DNA of 56,667 nt from an uncultured Selenomonadales bacterium (GCA_937910665.1 CALEPR010000024.1:1-56667), one strand, 5' to 3'; numbered from the stretch's first letter, positions 24,797-34,160 are shown. Numbers and translations: made by a program. Notes: a model not told the origin generated them from the sequence alone.

Positions 24797-25411
24797 TTAC
24801 TCAACTCCTACTGCCTTAATCAATGTTCCAAGCGAACCGGGGTCGGGTACAAGGAAGAAATGTCCGTTGATCCCGTCGTCTTCCGCCAAAAATTGAGTCT
24901 CGATAACCATTGCCTGATCGCCCATTTGCCCGAGCTGGACAAGGATTATATTTAAAATCGCACCTGCCATATCCATAGCCAGCGCAGGAATTGACGGTAA
25001 CATTGAAATGTGAGTGAAGTTGAAGAACGCATTTAGATATGCGCCCGACAAAATATTTCCAATTTCCATCAACGCCGACTCGTCCATAAAGTCCAGTGAT
25101 TTAGTTGTGCCGTGTTCGCGTCCCATTAAAGTATCCACAAGATAGAAAGCACTTTTCTGCGGCAGGAGGAAAAGAACATTTCCAGGTGCCTTGCCGTAAA
25201 TTCTGAGGAAAACGCCGACGACTATTGCATCGGGTCCGCCTACCAAATCGGGAACTGACTCAATCGGCACAAGCGCGACCTTCGGAACATTCATATCAAT
25301 TCGCTTGTTGATAATCTGTGAAAGTGCAGTTGCAGAATTTCCTGCTCCCACGTTTCCGATCTCGCGCAATGCATCCAGTTGTATCGGAGACAAATTAAAT
25401 TCATCATTCAT
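24797..25411 (-). CDS. cheC: CheY-P phosphatase CheC
   Basis: 204 residues with two CheC/CheX/FliY-type active-site motifs: REIGNVGAGNSATALSQI near the N-terminus and MEIGNILSGAYLNAF in the middle. It dephosphorylates CheY-P in the adaptation system used by Bacillus and relatives. The ATG at 25411 follows GGAGG by 8 bases; the frame extends five codons further. It lies between cheW and cheD in the conserved order. Confidence 0.95.
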   Translation of the reverse strand: MNDEFNLSPIQLDALREIGNVGAGNSATALSQIINKRIDMNVPKVALVPIESVPDLVGGPDAIVVGVFLRIYGKAPGNVLFLLPQKSAFYLVDTLMGREHGTTKSLDFMDESALMEIGNILSGAYLNAFFNFTHISMLPSIPALAMDMAGAILNIILVQLGQMGDQAMVIETQFLAEDDGINGHFFLVPDPGSLGTLIKAVGVE

Positions 25412-25461
25412 AGAAAAAACCTCCAACTTAGGTTTTAGTATCAGCTTGCTTGCAAAAAAAA

Positions 25462-25938
25462 CTATCCCGGGACGCCGACAATTTCTTCCAAGTTCAGCAT
25501 AATAACCAGTCGTCCGTCAATGTTTCCAATGCCGCTTAAAAATTTGCTGATGTCTTTTTCGTTAATCGCCTTTTTGGTGTCGACAAGTTTGGTGCGAATT
25601 GTCAAAACTTCCGTGACGGCATCAACCAACATTCCTACAGGCAAGTCGCCGACCATTACCGTGACGATTCTTGTATTGTCTGTGTAAGGCGTTTGTTCCA
25701 GACCGAGACGACTTTTCAAATCGATAACCGGCAAAACACTTCCGCGCAAATTGATAACGCCTTTAATGTAACTCGCGGAGAAAGGAACGCGAGTAATATC
25801 TACAAGGTTACGAATTTCCTGAACCTGAAAAATATTTACGCCGTACTCCTCGTCGCGCAATTTAAAAGCGACGACTTGCATACCTTCATTTAAACTTACT
25901 TCCTCGCCAAGATCGTTGACTACGGTGTCTTGCGCCAT
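25462..25938 (-). CDS. cheW: Chemotaxis coupling protein CheW
   Basis: 158 residues, a single CheW domain: MQVVAFKLRDEEYGVNIFQV, IKGVINLRGSVLPVIDLK and MLVDAVTEVLTI match the family. It bridges chemoreceptors and CheA. GGGAGG precedes the ATG. It is part of the cheB-cheA-cheW-cheC-cheD unit. Confidence 0.96.
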   Translation of the reverse strand: MAQDTVVNDLGEEVSLNEGMQVVAFKLRDEEYGVNIFQVQEIRNLVDITRVPFSASYIKGVINLRGSVLPVIDLKSRLGLEQTPYTDNTRIVTVMVGDLPVGMLVDAVTEVLTIRTKLVDTKKAINEKDISKFLSGIGNIDGRLVIMLNLEEIVGVPG

Positions 25939-26013
25939 AAATTTTAACCTCCCTTGTGTCGATTTGGAATTGAATGCACAAAATAATTTTCCGCGCTCAA
26001 TTCCAATTCCGAA

Positions 26014-28161
26014 TTACTGAAGCATCGTGGCAACGTCCAAAATCAACGCTACGCGCCCGTCACCGAGTACTGTTGCGCCGGAGAACATTTTCAATCCCAT
26101 GAACAAATTGCCCAGAGTTTTAATAACAATTTCTTGCTGTCCAATCAATTTATCAACAACAATTCCGGCTTTCGCTTCGCCTGCATGAACGACGACTACA
26201 AAAAGTTCTTCCGAATCTTTGACGTGCGGCACAAAGAGTGTCTGTTCCATTCTGATTATCGGAATAATTTCGCCGCGCAAAACAATTACTTCGCGATTCT
26301 GAACTGTTTTAATATCTGTCGGCTGAATATTTATCGTGCTGTCGATCGAGCCGAGCGGAATTGCATACATTTCTTCCTGAACCTGAACCAACATAGCCTG
26401 AATAATTGCCAACGTCAGCGGCAATTTAATTTTGAAAATTGAACCTTCATTGACATGAGTTTCAACGTCAACGTGTCCGCTGAGAGCTTCAATTTTGCTG
26501 CGAACAACGTCCATACCAACGCCGCGCCCGGAAATATCGGAAATTTTTTCTGCCGTCGAGAAACCCGGCAAGAAAATAATTCTGACTGCATCTTGGTCGT
26601 CCATCTTGTCGACTTCTTCTTGCGAGAAAAGTCCTTTTTCGACAGCCTTCCTGCGAATTTTGTCGGCGTCAATTCCGCTGCCGTCGTCGGTAACCATGAT
26701 GACGACGTTGTTACCTTCGTGGCGAGCGATTAAGCCGACTTCGCCGACGCGAGGTTTACCTTTTGCAACGCGTTCGTCAGGCATTTCAACGCCGTGATCC
26801 AAAGAGTTTCTCAGCAAGTGCATGATAGGATCGCCGATTTCGTCAATGACGGTACGATCCAATTCAGTTTCTTCACCTTCGATAGTGAGATTGATTTCCT
26901 TGTTGAGTTCTTTGGTAACGTCGCGAACCATGCGCGGAAAACGGTTAAAGACTTGGCTGACAGGAACCATGCGGACTTTCATAACAATATTTTGAAGGTC
27001 TGTGGTAACTCTGTCCATTTGCTCCAGAGTTTCAGTAAGTTCTGAAAGTCTGTGCGTCTGACCAATCTGTTCAAGGCGAACTTTGTTAATAACCAATTCG
27101 CCCATGAGGTTCATCAAAGTATCAAGTTTTTCAATATCGACGCGGACTGATTGACTTGCGTGAGATTTTTTCGCCGCACCGCCGCCGCCGGCTGCAGGTT
27201 TCGCCGCAGGAGGTTTAGCCGCAGGTTTCGCCGCAGGAGCGGGAGCATTCGCAGGAGCTGAGGCTGCAGGAGCGGGAGCAGGTGCAGTCGCCGCAGGTTT
27301 CGCAGTTGAAACTGCAGGAGCCGCCGCAGGAGGAGGCGCAGGTTTTGCGTTGAGATCGATGACAAAAGTTTCAGCCTTTTCAACTTCGGAAATGTTTGTG
27401 ACTGCATCCTGAATTGCAGTTTCCTCAGCCGCAGAAACTAAAATGACTTCAAAGGAACGCTCAAATTTTTCCTGCTCCAAATCTTCTGCAGGCGGAATTG
27501 ATTTTATAACTTCGCCGAGTTCGTCCAACGCATTCATAACCATGTAGGAACGTGCGGACTTCAAAAGACAGGATTCGGAAAGCGTAACGGTCAAATGTAT
27601 GCCGCGCATTCCATCTTTCTCAGCTTCCTTGATAACATTTTTTTCTGTCTCAGTCATTTCTGCAACAATGTCAGCTGACTGAATATCTCCTGTCGCCGCT
27701 GGAGCTGCCTCTGCCGGAGCAGGTGCTGCCGCAGGAGCCGCCGCTGCCGGAGCAGGTGTCGCACCTTCCGCCGGAGGTTTTCCGCTCAAAATCGCAGTCA
27801 ACTTTGAAACAAGTTCCGAAACGTCGATCAAATCTTCAGGATCGCCGTTCGCAACATTGTCAATCATCTGTTCCAGTGAATCGACGCACTTAAAAAGCGT
27901 ATCGATAATGTCCTCACGAATTTTAATTTGTTCTTTGCGGAGAGCATCCAAAACGTCCTCCATTTCGTGAGTAAGTTCAGCAATTTTGTTGTATCCCATT
28001 GTCGCCGACATACCTTTCAAGGTGTGGGCGTTACGGAATATCTCATTCAGTATAGATAAATCTTCGGCGTTATCTTCCAATCCCAACAAACCGTCATTGA
28101 GGGATTGCAAGTGCTCATGCGACTCGTCCAGAAACATCTCCATGTATTGATTAGTTTCCAT
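26014..28161 (-). CDS. cheA: Chemotaxis histidine kinase CheA
   Basis: 715 residues with the full P1-P5 layout. P1 has the phosphorylated His46 in RNAHTLKGMSATMG. A CheY/CheB-binding P2 region (about 165-275) lies between two long Ala/Pro-rich linkers (about 135-160 and 276-335). P3 dimerisation, the P4 kinase core (LRNSLDHGVEMPDERVAKG, TDDGSGIDADKIR, DISGRGVGMDVVRSKIE) and the CheW-like P5 follow. It passes phosphate to CheY and CheB. The linkers are simple-sequence DNA built from GCAGGAGC-like units, so their length is likely to vary between strains. Confidence 0.97.
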   Translation of the reverse strand: METNQYMEMFLDESHEHLQSLNDGLLGLEDNAEDLSILNEIFRNAHTLKGMSATMGYNKIAELTHEMEDVLDALRKEQIKIREDIIDTLFKCVDSLEQMIDNVANGDPEDLIDVSELVSKLTAILSGKPPAEGATPAPAAAAPAAAPAPAEAAPAATGDIQSADIVAEMTETEKNVIKEAEKDGMRGIHLTVTLSESCLLKSARSYMVMNALDELGEVIKSIPPAEDLEQEKFERSFEVILVSAAEETAIQDAVTNISEVEKAETFVIDLNAKPAPPPAAAPAVSTAKPAATAPAPAPAASAPANAPAPAAKPAAKPPAAKPAAGGGGAAKKSHASQSVRVDIEKLDTLMNLMGELVINKVRLEQIGQTHRLSELTETLEQMDRVTTDLQNIVMKVRMVPVSQVFNRFPRMVRDVTKELNKEINLTIEGEETELDRTVIDEIGDPIMHLLRNSLDHGVEMPDERVAKGKPRVGEVGLIARHEGNNVVIMVTDDGSGIDADKIRRKAVEKGLFSQEEVDKMDDQDAVRIIFLPGFSTAEKISDISGRGVGMDVVRSKIEALSGHVDVETHVNEGSIFKIKLPLTLAIIQAMLVQVQEEMYAIPLGSIDSTINIQPTDIKTVQNREVIVLRGEIIPIIRMEQTLFVPHVKDSEELFVVVVHAGEAKAGIVVDKLIGQQEIVIKTLGNLFMGLKMFSGATVLGDGRVALILDVATMLQ

Positions 28162-28186
28162 TCATACTCCTCCTGTTTAATCAATT

Positions 28187-28249
28187 ACGAATTAGGAATG
28201 AGGAAAGAGGAATTTTAACTCCTCACTGCCAACTGCTAATTCCTAATTA
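28187..28249. repeat. Family A heptad repeat element (copy 4, full palindrome)
   Basis: Units gaattag, gaatgag, gaaagag, gaatttt followed by aactcct, cactgcc, aactgct, aattcct. It occupies nearly the whole cheB-cheA gap inside the operon. Confidence 0.85.
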
Positions 28250-28253
28250 AATT

Positions 28254-29423
28254 TCAGCGTCGAACTGCATCAACGATAGCCTCAGCAATTTTTGTCAGCG
28301 GTTTTACTTCGTCCGCCAGCCCGGCATCGACAACGGCTTTTGGCATTCCATAAACCACGCAACTATTTTCATCCTGCGCGATTGAGTAACCGCCATTAGC
28401 CTTTATTTTTTTCATTCCCTCGCAACCGTCAGCTCCCATTCCTGTCATTATCACAGAAACAAGATCTTTGCCGAACGGTGCGGCGGAGTCAAACATAACA
28501 TTAACTGCGGGGCGATGATTCCCCACAGGCGGTTCTTGACTTAGGACAATTTTTCTATTCCCGCCTCCCGCAGGAAAAATTCTTAAATGAAAATTTCCGG
28601 GCGCGATGTAAACTTGTCCAGGCTTTATGATTTCATCATTTTCCGCCTCTTTAACCGCAATTTCACTGATCGAGTTCAACCTCTCGGCAAGAGATTTTGT
28701 AAAACCTGCCGGCATGTGCTGAACTATTACAACGCCACAAGGCAAATTTCCCGGTAAGCGCGTTATCACCGTCTGAAGTGCTTGAGGTCCACCGGTCGAA
28801 GTTCCGATAACCACAAGTTTTTTTCCTGTCGTCGCCATCGCCGTCGATACGTTTTGTCGCAGCGCAGTCGGCGGGGGAGACGGCGGCACACGATTGATGA
28901 CAGGTTTCTGTCCGAGCACCATTCCTGTTCGTCGCTGAACCTCAATTCTTTTCATTACAGGCGGATCTGAAGCTTTCGGAGTGAAAGTTAAAGGTTTTGA
29001 ATCCGCTGGCGACTGTCTGAATTTTGCAACGTGTGCGGTGGCGGCGGCTCGACATTTTGCTAAAAGTTCGTCCTCTATCGAATCAATTTTTGAAATTGGT
29101 CCGCCCGCCTTGCTGATAAAATCGACTGCGCCCAGTGACAAAGCGCGAACCGTCGCATCTGTTCCGCGTTGCGTCATACTGCTGACCATTATGACCGGCA
29201 GAGGACATTCGTCCATTATAACTGCAAGTGCTTCCAGTCCATCCATCACCGGCATCGTCACATCCAAAGTCAACAAGTCCGGTTTCAACTTTTTAACTTT
29301 GTCGATTGTGTCCTTGCCGTTTATCGCCGTTCCTACAACTTGGAAGTCGCTTTGTCTGCTGAACATATCGGATATAACTTTTCGCATAAAAGCTGAGTCG
29401 TCAGCAATCAATACACGAATCAT
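28254..29423 (-). CDS. cheB: Chemotaxis response regulator/receptor methylesterase CheB
   Basis: 389 residues: a receiver domain (Asp54 in LLTLDVTMPVMDG) linked to a methylesterase/deamidase domain with catalytic Ser (VIGTSTGGPQAL), His (VQHMPAGFTKSLAERL) and Asp (MTGMGADGCEGM). It removes methyl groups from receptors when phosphorylated by CheA. ATG at 29423 follows AAGGAG by 8 bases; the in-frame GTG 9 bases earlier overlaps that site. It is the first gene of the leftward unit here; no flhB, flhA, flhF or fleN precedes it, unlike the Bacillus operon. Confidence 0.96.
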   Translation of the reverse strand: MIRVLIADDSAFMRKVISDMFSRQSDFQVVGTAINGKDTIDKVKKLKPDLLTLDVTMPVMDGLEALAVIMDECPLPVIMVSSMTQRGTDATVRALSLGAVDFISKAGGPISKIDSIEDELLAKCRAAATAHVAKFRQSPADSKPLTFTPKASDPPVMKRIEVQRRTGMVLGQKPVINRVPPSPPPTALRQNVSTAMATTGKKLVVIGTSTGGPQALQTVITRLPGNLPCGVVIVQHMPAGFTKSLAERLNSISEIAVKEAENDEIIKPGQVYIAPGNFHLRIFPAGGGNRKIVLSQEPPVGNHRPAVNVMFDSAAPFGKDLVSVIMTGMGADGCEGMKKIKANGGYSIAQDENSCVVYGMPKAVVDAGLADEVKPLTKIAEAIVDAVRR

Positions 29424-29732
29424 CCGAGTCACTCCTTCGTTATCCTAAGACAATGCCACCAAAACTTTTAACTTGAAAACTTTTGAAAAATTTCAAACGC
29501 CGCGACATTATCTAAAAATAATTGTTCCTTGTACTATTCGCCCGACTTTTTAAAGTTCCTTCAAACTTACAAAAAAATATCAAAGGCTTTTCAAAATTGC
29601 AAGCAAAATTATTATAACATTTAGAACCAAGTTTGTAACAAAAATTTTTTTCCGCGAGCAAAAAAATATTTTCAAACATAAATTCTGTGATAGAATACAA
29701 AAAGAAAAAATTTTTTTAAGGAGCGAAGTTAA
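29424..29732. other. Divergent intergenic region cheB / manA-ROK
   Basis: 309 bases, A/T-rich. The only element I can support is an extended -10 for the rightward gene. I looked for a sigma-28 promoter for cheB on the minus strand and found no convincing -35/-10 pair. Confidence 0.5.
29688..29696 (+). promoter_or_regulatory. Candidate extended -10 promoter of manA-ROK
   Basis: TGATAGAAT is a TGn-extended -10 (TAGAAT at 29691-29696), located 37 bases before the TTG start. No good -35 is visible, as is common for this class. Confidence 0.4.
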
Positions 29733-31580
29733 TTGATTTTGAAATTGAAACCGGCTTGCAAAAATTATTTGTGGGGCGGACACAGATTAGTAGAGGAATA
29801 TGGAGTGGATTACGACGGAGAAATTTTGGCTGAAGCTTGGGAGCTTTCCTGTCACCCCGACGGTCCTTCCATAATTGCGAACGGAGATTACGCAGGAAAA
29901 ACTTTGCGCGAATATCTTGATGCGGAAGGTTTGGAAGTTTTGGGGACACACTGCAGACGTTTTCGCGAATTTCCGATCTTGGCAAAATTTATCGACGCGA
30001 AAGATAATTTGTCTGTTCAGGTTCATCCTTCCAATGCTTACGCTCTGAAAAATGAAGGGCAGTACGGCAAAACAGAAATGTGGTATGTCCTCGACGCAGA
30101 GCCGGGCGCATTTTTATATTACGGTTTCAAAAATGAAATTGACAAGGAAGAATTTAAAAAGCGCATTGAAGAAAATAATTTGTTGGAAGTTTTAAATGCT
30201 GTTCCTGTAAAAAAAGGCGATGTACTTTTCATTGAGTCGGGAACTTTGCACGCGATTGGAAAAGGAATTTTAGTCGCGGAGATTCAGCAAAATTCAAATG
30301 TAACTTACAGAATTTACGATTATGGACGCATCGGTGCAGACGGAAAAAGGCGCGACTTGCACATTGAAAAAGCTCTCGCCGTGACCAATCGAGTTCCAAT
30401 AGTTTCAAGCGGCGAAAATTATCCTCACGTCGCCGACTGCGATTATTTTACTGTGGACAAAATAAATTTGGACGGCAGATTGACTTATCGGACGCAAGGC
30501 AACGTCGGAGAAGAATCTTTCTTGAGCATTTTAATTTTGGACGGCGAGGGAACAATTTCCAACAAAGGCGAAAAACTTTTCTACAAAAAGGGAGATTCTT
30601 TTTTCCTTCCTGCAAATTCGGGCGACTGGCAAATTGAAGGAACTTGCGACGCTTTGATTACCACAATTCGCGAAAAAGCAAATCCAATGCGCGTCGGGGT
30701 GAATATCGGCAGCTCGGAAATTCAGCTCGGCATTGTCAACGATCAAAATAAAATTCTTGCCGCAAAAACATATTCCACCAATCCGAAACGCACCGCCAAA
30801 GAAATTATTGAGGAAACCGCTGAAAATATTTTAAAACTTTTGGCAGAGAAAAATATTCCTCTGGAGCAGTGCGTCGGCGTGGGGGTGGGAGTTCCCGGAA
30901 CTATCGACAGGCGGCAGGGAAAAGTTGTTTATTCAAATAATTTGCGTTGGGAAGATGTTTCTCTGGTCAAACAACTTGGAGAAGTAATTCCTTGTCCTGT
31001 GAGAATTGCGAACGATGCTGACTGCGCGGCTCTTGGCGAAGCGGTCGCGGGCGCGGGAAAAAATTTTTCAGACGTTGTGATGTTCACTCTTGGAAATGGA
31101 GTGGGCGGTGGAATAATTTTGCATGGCGAAGTTTTTGAAGGCGGAATTATGGGCGGCAGCGAAGTCGGTCACCAAGTTATTCGCGTGAACGGCAGACTTT
31201 GCACTTGCGGCAGAAAAGGTTGTCTGGAGGCTTATATTTCAGTTCCTGCGCTTTTAAAATCTGCAGCTCAAGTTGCGGGACGCGAAATGACTTTAGATGA
31301 AATTTTTGAACTTGCAAAAGCTGAGGATGTCGCGATGACTGAAGTTGTCGAGCAATATATTTTGATGTTGGGGCAAGGCATGGTTAATATTGTAAATATG
31401 TTTCGACCGCAGTTAATTTTGCTCGGCGGGGCGATGAGCGTCTACGCAAAAAATTTTATCGAACCTTTGAACGACATTTTGCAGGACGATTGTTTCGGTG
31501 GACAATTTGCGCCGATTCCAAAAATTGCTATCGCCGAACTTGGAAAAGAGGCTGGACTTATTGGTGCGGCAAGTTTGTAG
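29733..31580 (+). CDS. Bifunctional mannose-6-phosphate isomerase / ROK-family sugar kinase fusion
   Basis: One 615-residue reading frame. Residues 1-315 are a class I mannose-6-phosphate isomerase: LKPACKNYLWGGHRLVEEYG, zinc ligands in VQVHPSNAYA, GKTEMWYVLD and SGTLHAIGKG, and the active-site QQNSNVTYRIYDYGR. Residues 319-615 are a ROK sugar kinase: catalytic Asp in ANDADCAALGEA, GNGVGGGIILHGEVFEGG, and the zinc motif CTCGRKGCLEAYIS. The usual N-terminal DxGGT phosphate loop reads NIGSSE. Together they could phosphorylate a hexose (mannose, fructose or glucose) and isomerise mannose-6-P to fructose-6-P. The TTG start lies 9 bases after AAGGAG. There is no frameshift at the junction, so it is a true fusion. 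Confidence 0.9.
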   Translation: MILKLKPACKNYLWGGHRLVEEYGVDYDGEILAEAWELSCHPDGPSIIANGDYAGKTLREYLDAEGLEVLGTHCRRFREFPILAKFIDAKDNLSVQVHPSNAYALKNEGQYGKTEMWYVLDAEPGAFLYYGFKNEIDKEEFKKRIEENNLLEVLNAVPVKKGDVLFIESGTLHAIGKGILVAEIQQNSNVTYRIYDYGRIGADGKRRDLHIEKALAVTNRVPIVSSGENYPHVADCDYFTVDKINLDGRLTYRTQGNVGEESFLSILILDGEGTISNKGEKLFYKKGDSFFLPANSGDWQIEGTCDALITTIREKANPMRVGVNIGSSEIQLGIVNDQNKILAAKTYSTNPKRTAKEIIEETAENILKLLAEKNIPLEQCVGVGVGVPGTIDRRQGKVVYSNNLRWEDVSLVKQLGEVIPCPVRIANDADCAALGEAVAGAGKNFSDVVMFTLGNGVGGGIILHGEVFEGGIMGGSEVGHQVIRVNGRLCTCGRKGCLEAYISVPALLKSAAQVAGREMTLDEIFELAKAEDVAMTEVVEQYILMLGQGMVNIVNMFRPQLILLGGAMSVYAKNFIEPLNDILQDDCFGGQFAPIPKIAIAELGKEAGLIGAASL

Positions 31581-31585
31581 TCTGT

Positions 31586-31614
31586 GAACTTGAAGCTGTG
31601 AATACAACTTCTAA
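31586..31614. repeat. Family B hairpin element (copy 3, partial)
   Basis: GAACTTGAAGCTGTGAATAC followed by AACTTCT: one end of the family B element, containing the TGTGAATACA core, just after the manA-ROK stop. Confidence 0.6.
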
Positions 31615-31651
31615 AATAATTTTTTGTCGAAGGAAGGGCGGCGAAATTTTC

Positions 31652-33331
31652 ATGGCTGAAAAAAATTTTAATCGACTGATGTTTTTGGCAGCGACAATTT
31701 TTATCTTCGCGATAATGTTTGAATTGAATAATTTAATGCCGCTCCACCGCGACGACTACGACTATTCAATGATTTGGAAAACCGGCGAACACATTGACTC
31801 AATCGCAGATGTTTTTAATTCGACTTGGCGACATTATTTTTCTCACGGCGGCAGAATATTTTCTGTCTTTTGTCTGAATTTATTTTTGTGGCTGGGGAAA
31901 TTTCCTTTCGACGTCGCCAACGCAATAATGTTTACCGCATTGGTTATGCTGATTTATTTTCACGCTCGCCGCGAATTTAAAATCGAAAAAGACTGTGGAA
32001 TTTTTGCCGCCGCAGGTTTAATGGCGTGGCTTTCCTTTCCGCATTTCGGAGAAGTGGCAATTTGGAAAAGCGGCTCGACTGTCTATCTTTGGTCGGCTGT
32101 TCCTGTAGCAATTTTTTTACTGCCCTACAACTTCTATCAATTAGGAGTGAGGAATGAGGAGTTAGGAAAACATAGTCACTATCAATCTTCCAAACTCTCT
32201 ATTTTTCCGTTTTTCCTGCTTGGAATTATTTCAGGTTGCAGCGTGGAAAATCTCGGCGTGACTTCGACTTTGTTGACGCTCGCAATTTCATTTTACTGCT
32301 ACAAGAAAAATAAATTGCAAAATTGGATGCTCGCGGGAAGTTTTGGAAGTTTGATCGGGGTGATAATTTTGCTTGCCGCGCCCGGAAATTTTGTTCGCTA
32401 CGATGATCAGAGCGTCGGCAAGGGAATTTTCGCGCACATTGGAAATCAATTTGCAGGAAACGGCGAAATGCTTTTGTATATTCTGCCTGTGATTTTAATT
32501 TTGGTTTGCGCTTTTCAGATTTTAAAAATTTCTGTCGGCAGGCGTCGCGGAATAAATTTCACTCCGCAAAAATTTATCTTTCCAAAAAGTTGCGCGATAA
32601 TTTTATTTGTCGCAGGAATTTTTTCAATTTCTTACTTCAACGACAGTTTCATTACAAAAAATCTGCGCGACTTTTTTATGTCGAATGTTTTTTCAAATGC
32701 GTCGGAAAAATTTTTGGAACGCTTCGACAACTTTATGATGAAGTCTGAAGAAATGATAATTTACTGGCTGATAATTTTTGCGATTTATTTTTTGCTGAGA
32801 AATTCGCTCGGCTTTTTCGGCAAAGATTGGAAAAATTTCAGCAAAAAAATTTCGCTCGGCGAAGTCATAAAATTTTTTCCGCAAATTAAGTTCAGTTTGT
32901 TTTTATTCGCGCTCGGCTTGTTCAATAATTTTGTGATGATAGCTGCTCCGACATTTCCTGCGCGGTCAACTTTTAGCTCGGTGGCGATGTTTTTAATTGG
33001 CGCGATTGTAATTTTGCGTCTTGAACCTGTGCGCGAAAAACTTTTTGCAAAAACTTCCGGAATGATTTTGAAATTCGGCGCGGCAGCGATTGGGATTTTT
33101 ACAATCCTGTCTGCCTTCGTGATAACTTCAGATTTGCGGCAGGAAAATGATTTGCGAATTGCAGAAATTGAAAAAGCCGTCGCCGAAGGTCGGGACAGCT
33201 TGACTTTCGCGCCGATTGAAATTAAAAATCGCGCACTGCGCCATGTCTTTTTTGTGGACTTCGACAACGGGGTTACTACCGATGGACTTTGTGAATTTTA
33301 TAAAATTAAAAAAATTTCTGTTGAACAGTGA
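31652..33331 (+). CDS. Polytopic membrane protein, putative GT-C-like glycosyltransferase (DUF6056-like)
   Basis: 559 residues with about ten or more hydrophobic segments. After the first segment comes LHRDDYDYSMIWKTG, an acidic Asp-Asp motif in the first outer loop as in membrane glycosyltransferases of the GT-C fold; WRHYFSHGGRIF follows. These features fit DUF6056-type proteins proposed to transfer sugars from lipid carriers to surface polymers. The ATG at 31652 gives the first membrane segment directly. A family A repeat has been inserted in frame at 32139-32168, adding LGVRNEELGK in a loop between hydrophobic segments. The specific substrate is unknown. Confidence 0.7.
   Translation: MAEKNFNRLMFLAATIFIFAIMFELNNLMPLHRDDYDYSMIWKTGEHIDSIADVFNSTWRHYFSHGGRIFSVFCLNLFLWLGKFPFDVANAIMFTALVMLIYFHARREFKIEKDCGIFAAAGLMAWLSFPHFGEVAIWKSGSTVYLWSAVPVAIFLLPYNFYQLGVRNEELGKHSHYQSSKLSIFPFFLLGIISGCSVENLGVTSTLLTLAISFYCYKKNKLQNWMLAGSFGSLIGVIILLAAPGNFVRYDDQSVGKGIFAHIGNQFAGNGEMLLYILPVILILVCAFQILKISVGRRRGINFTPQKFIFPKSCAIILFVAGIFSISYFNDSFITKNLRDFFMSNVFSNASEKFLERFDNFMMKSEEMIIYWLIIFAIYFLLRNSLGFFGKDWKNFSKKISLGEVIKFFPQIKFSLFLFALGLFNNFVMIAAPTFPARSTFSSVAMFLIGAIVILRLEPVREKLFAKTSGMILKFGAAAIGIFTILSAFVITSDLRQENDLRIAEIEKAVAEGRDSLTFAPIEIKNRALRHVFFVDFDNGVTTDGLCEFYKIKKISVEQ
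32139..32168 (+). repeat. Family A heptad repeat (copy 5) inside a coding sequence
   Basis: Four units aattagg, agtgagg, aatgagg, agttagg within the membrane-protein gene. They read through in frame as QLGVRNEELG without a stop. Confidence 0.85.
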
Positions 33332-33353
33332 GAAAAATTTTTGAGGTGAGATT

Positions 33354-34097
33354 ATGAAGTATGAAATTTTGTATCCTGAAGCTTTTCCGATTGTGAAATT
33401 TTCTTTGCAACGCGGAGAAAAAATAAAAGCTGAGTCCGACGCTATGGTCGCTATGTCGGCGACTGTGGACGTTGAGGGAAAATTGGAAGGCGGAATTTTG
33501 AGCGGCTTGGCGAGAAAATTTTTGTCGGGCGAGTCAATGTTTTTTCAGGAACTTGCAGCAAATCGCGGCGACGGAGAAGTTTTGCTTGCCCACGCTCAGC
33601 CCGGCGGAATTTTGGATCTGGCATTGGACGGCAGCTACGGTTTGCGAGTTCAGAAAAATGGTTTTTTGGCAGGCACGGAAGGTATTCAAGTAGAAACAAA
33701 AATGCAAAACTTGATGCAGGGAATTTTCGGCGGCGAGGGACTTTTTATTTTGCGAGTCAGCGGTCGCGGGACGGTTTTTGTTTCCAGTTACGGAGTGATT
33801 CATCCGATAAATCTTGCGGCAGGCGAAGAAATTATTATCGACAGCGGTCACTTGGTCGCTTGGCCTGATTATATGGACTACAGAGTTGAAAAAGCGTCAA
33901 ACGGCTGGATTTCAACTTTTACGTCGGGAGAATTGGCTGTCTGCAGATTTCGAGGTCCCGGCGTTGTCTTGATCCAGACTCGCAACCCCGAAGGTTTTGA
34001 AAGTTGGATTCGCTCCATGATCCCTGTCGCAGGAAATAATTCTTCAGGCAGCAATAATTTGACTGACAATTTGACATCATTTTTTGGCAATCACTAA
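33354..34097 (+). CDS. AIM24 / TIGR00266 family protein
   Basis: 247 residues of the AIM24 fold. Typical stretches are VKFSLQRGEKIKAESDAMVA, GLARKFLSGESMFFQEL, the glycine-rich LAHAQPGGILDLAL, GEGLFILRVSGRGTVFVSSY and the C-terminal GPGVVLIQTRNPEGFESW. The bacterial function is not established. GAGGTG lies before the ATG, 22 bases after the preceding membrane-protein gene, so they are probably co-transcribed. Repeats and a terminator follow. Confidence 0.88.
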   Translation: MKYEILYPEAFPIVKFSLQRGEKIKAESDAMVAMSATVDVEGKLEGGILSGLARKFLSGESMFFQELAANRGDGEVLLAHAQPGGILDLALDGSYGLRVQKNGFLAGTEGIQVETKMQNLMQGIFGGEGLFILRVSGRGTVFVSSYGVIHPINLAAGEEIIIDSGHLVAWPDYMDYRVEKASNGWISTFTSGELAVCRFRGPGVVLIQTRNPEGFESWIRSMIPVAGNNSSGSNNLTDNLTSFFGNH

Positions 34098-34159
34098 AAA
34101 AAAATTTTCCCCCCCGCAAAAAAAAATTTTCCCCTCCGCAAAAAAAATTTTTCCTCCGC
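34096..34159. repeat. Three tandem A-tract/C-tract repeats
   Basis: About three copies (22, 22 and 20 bases) of A8-9 TTTT C-rich CCGC, with C-runs of 7, 4 and 2 bases. They lie between the AIM24 stop and a terminator hairpin. Such simple-sequence tracts slip easily and are likely to vary in copy number. Confidence 0.8.
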
Positions 34160-34160
34160 A

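Noticed and set aside
24231..28249. Possible CRISPR-like array from recurring short repeats
   Set aside because: The repeats are 7-bp units without unique spacers, are scattered through the window, and no cas gene is present.
29424..29732. Sigma-28 promoter for cheB
   Set aside because: A GGGCGAATA stretch resembles the -10, but no TAAA lies at a suitable distance.
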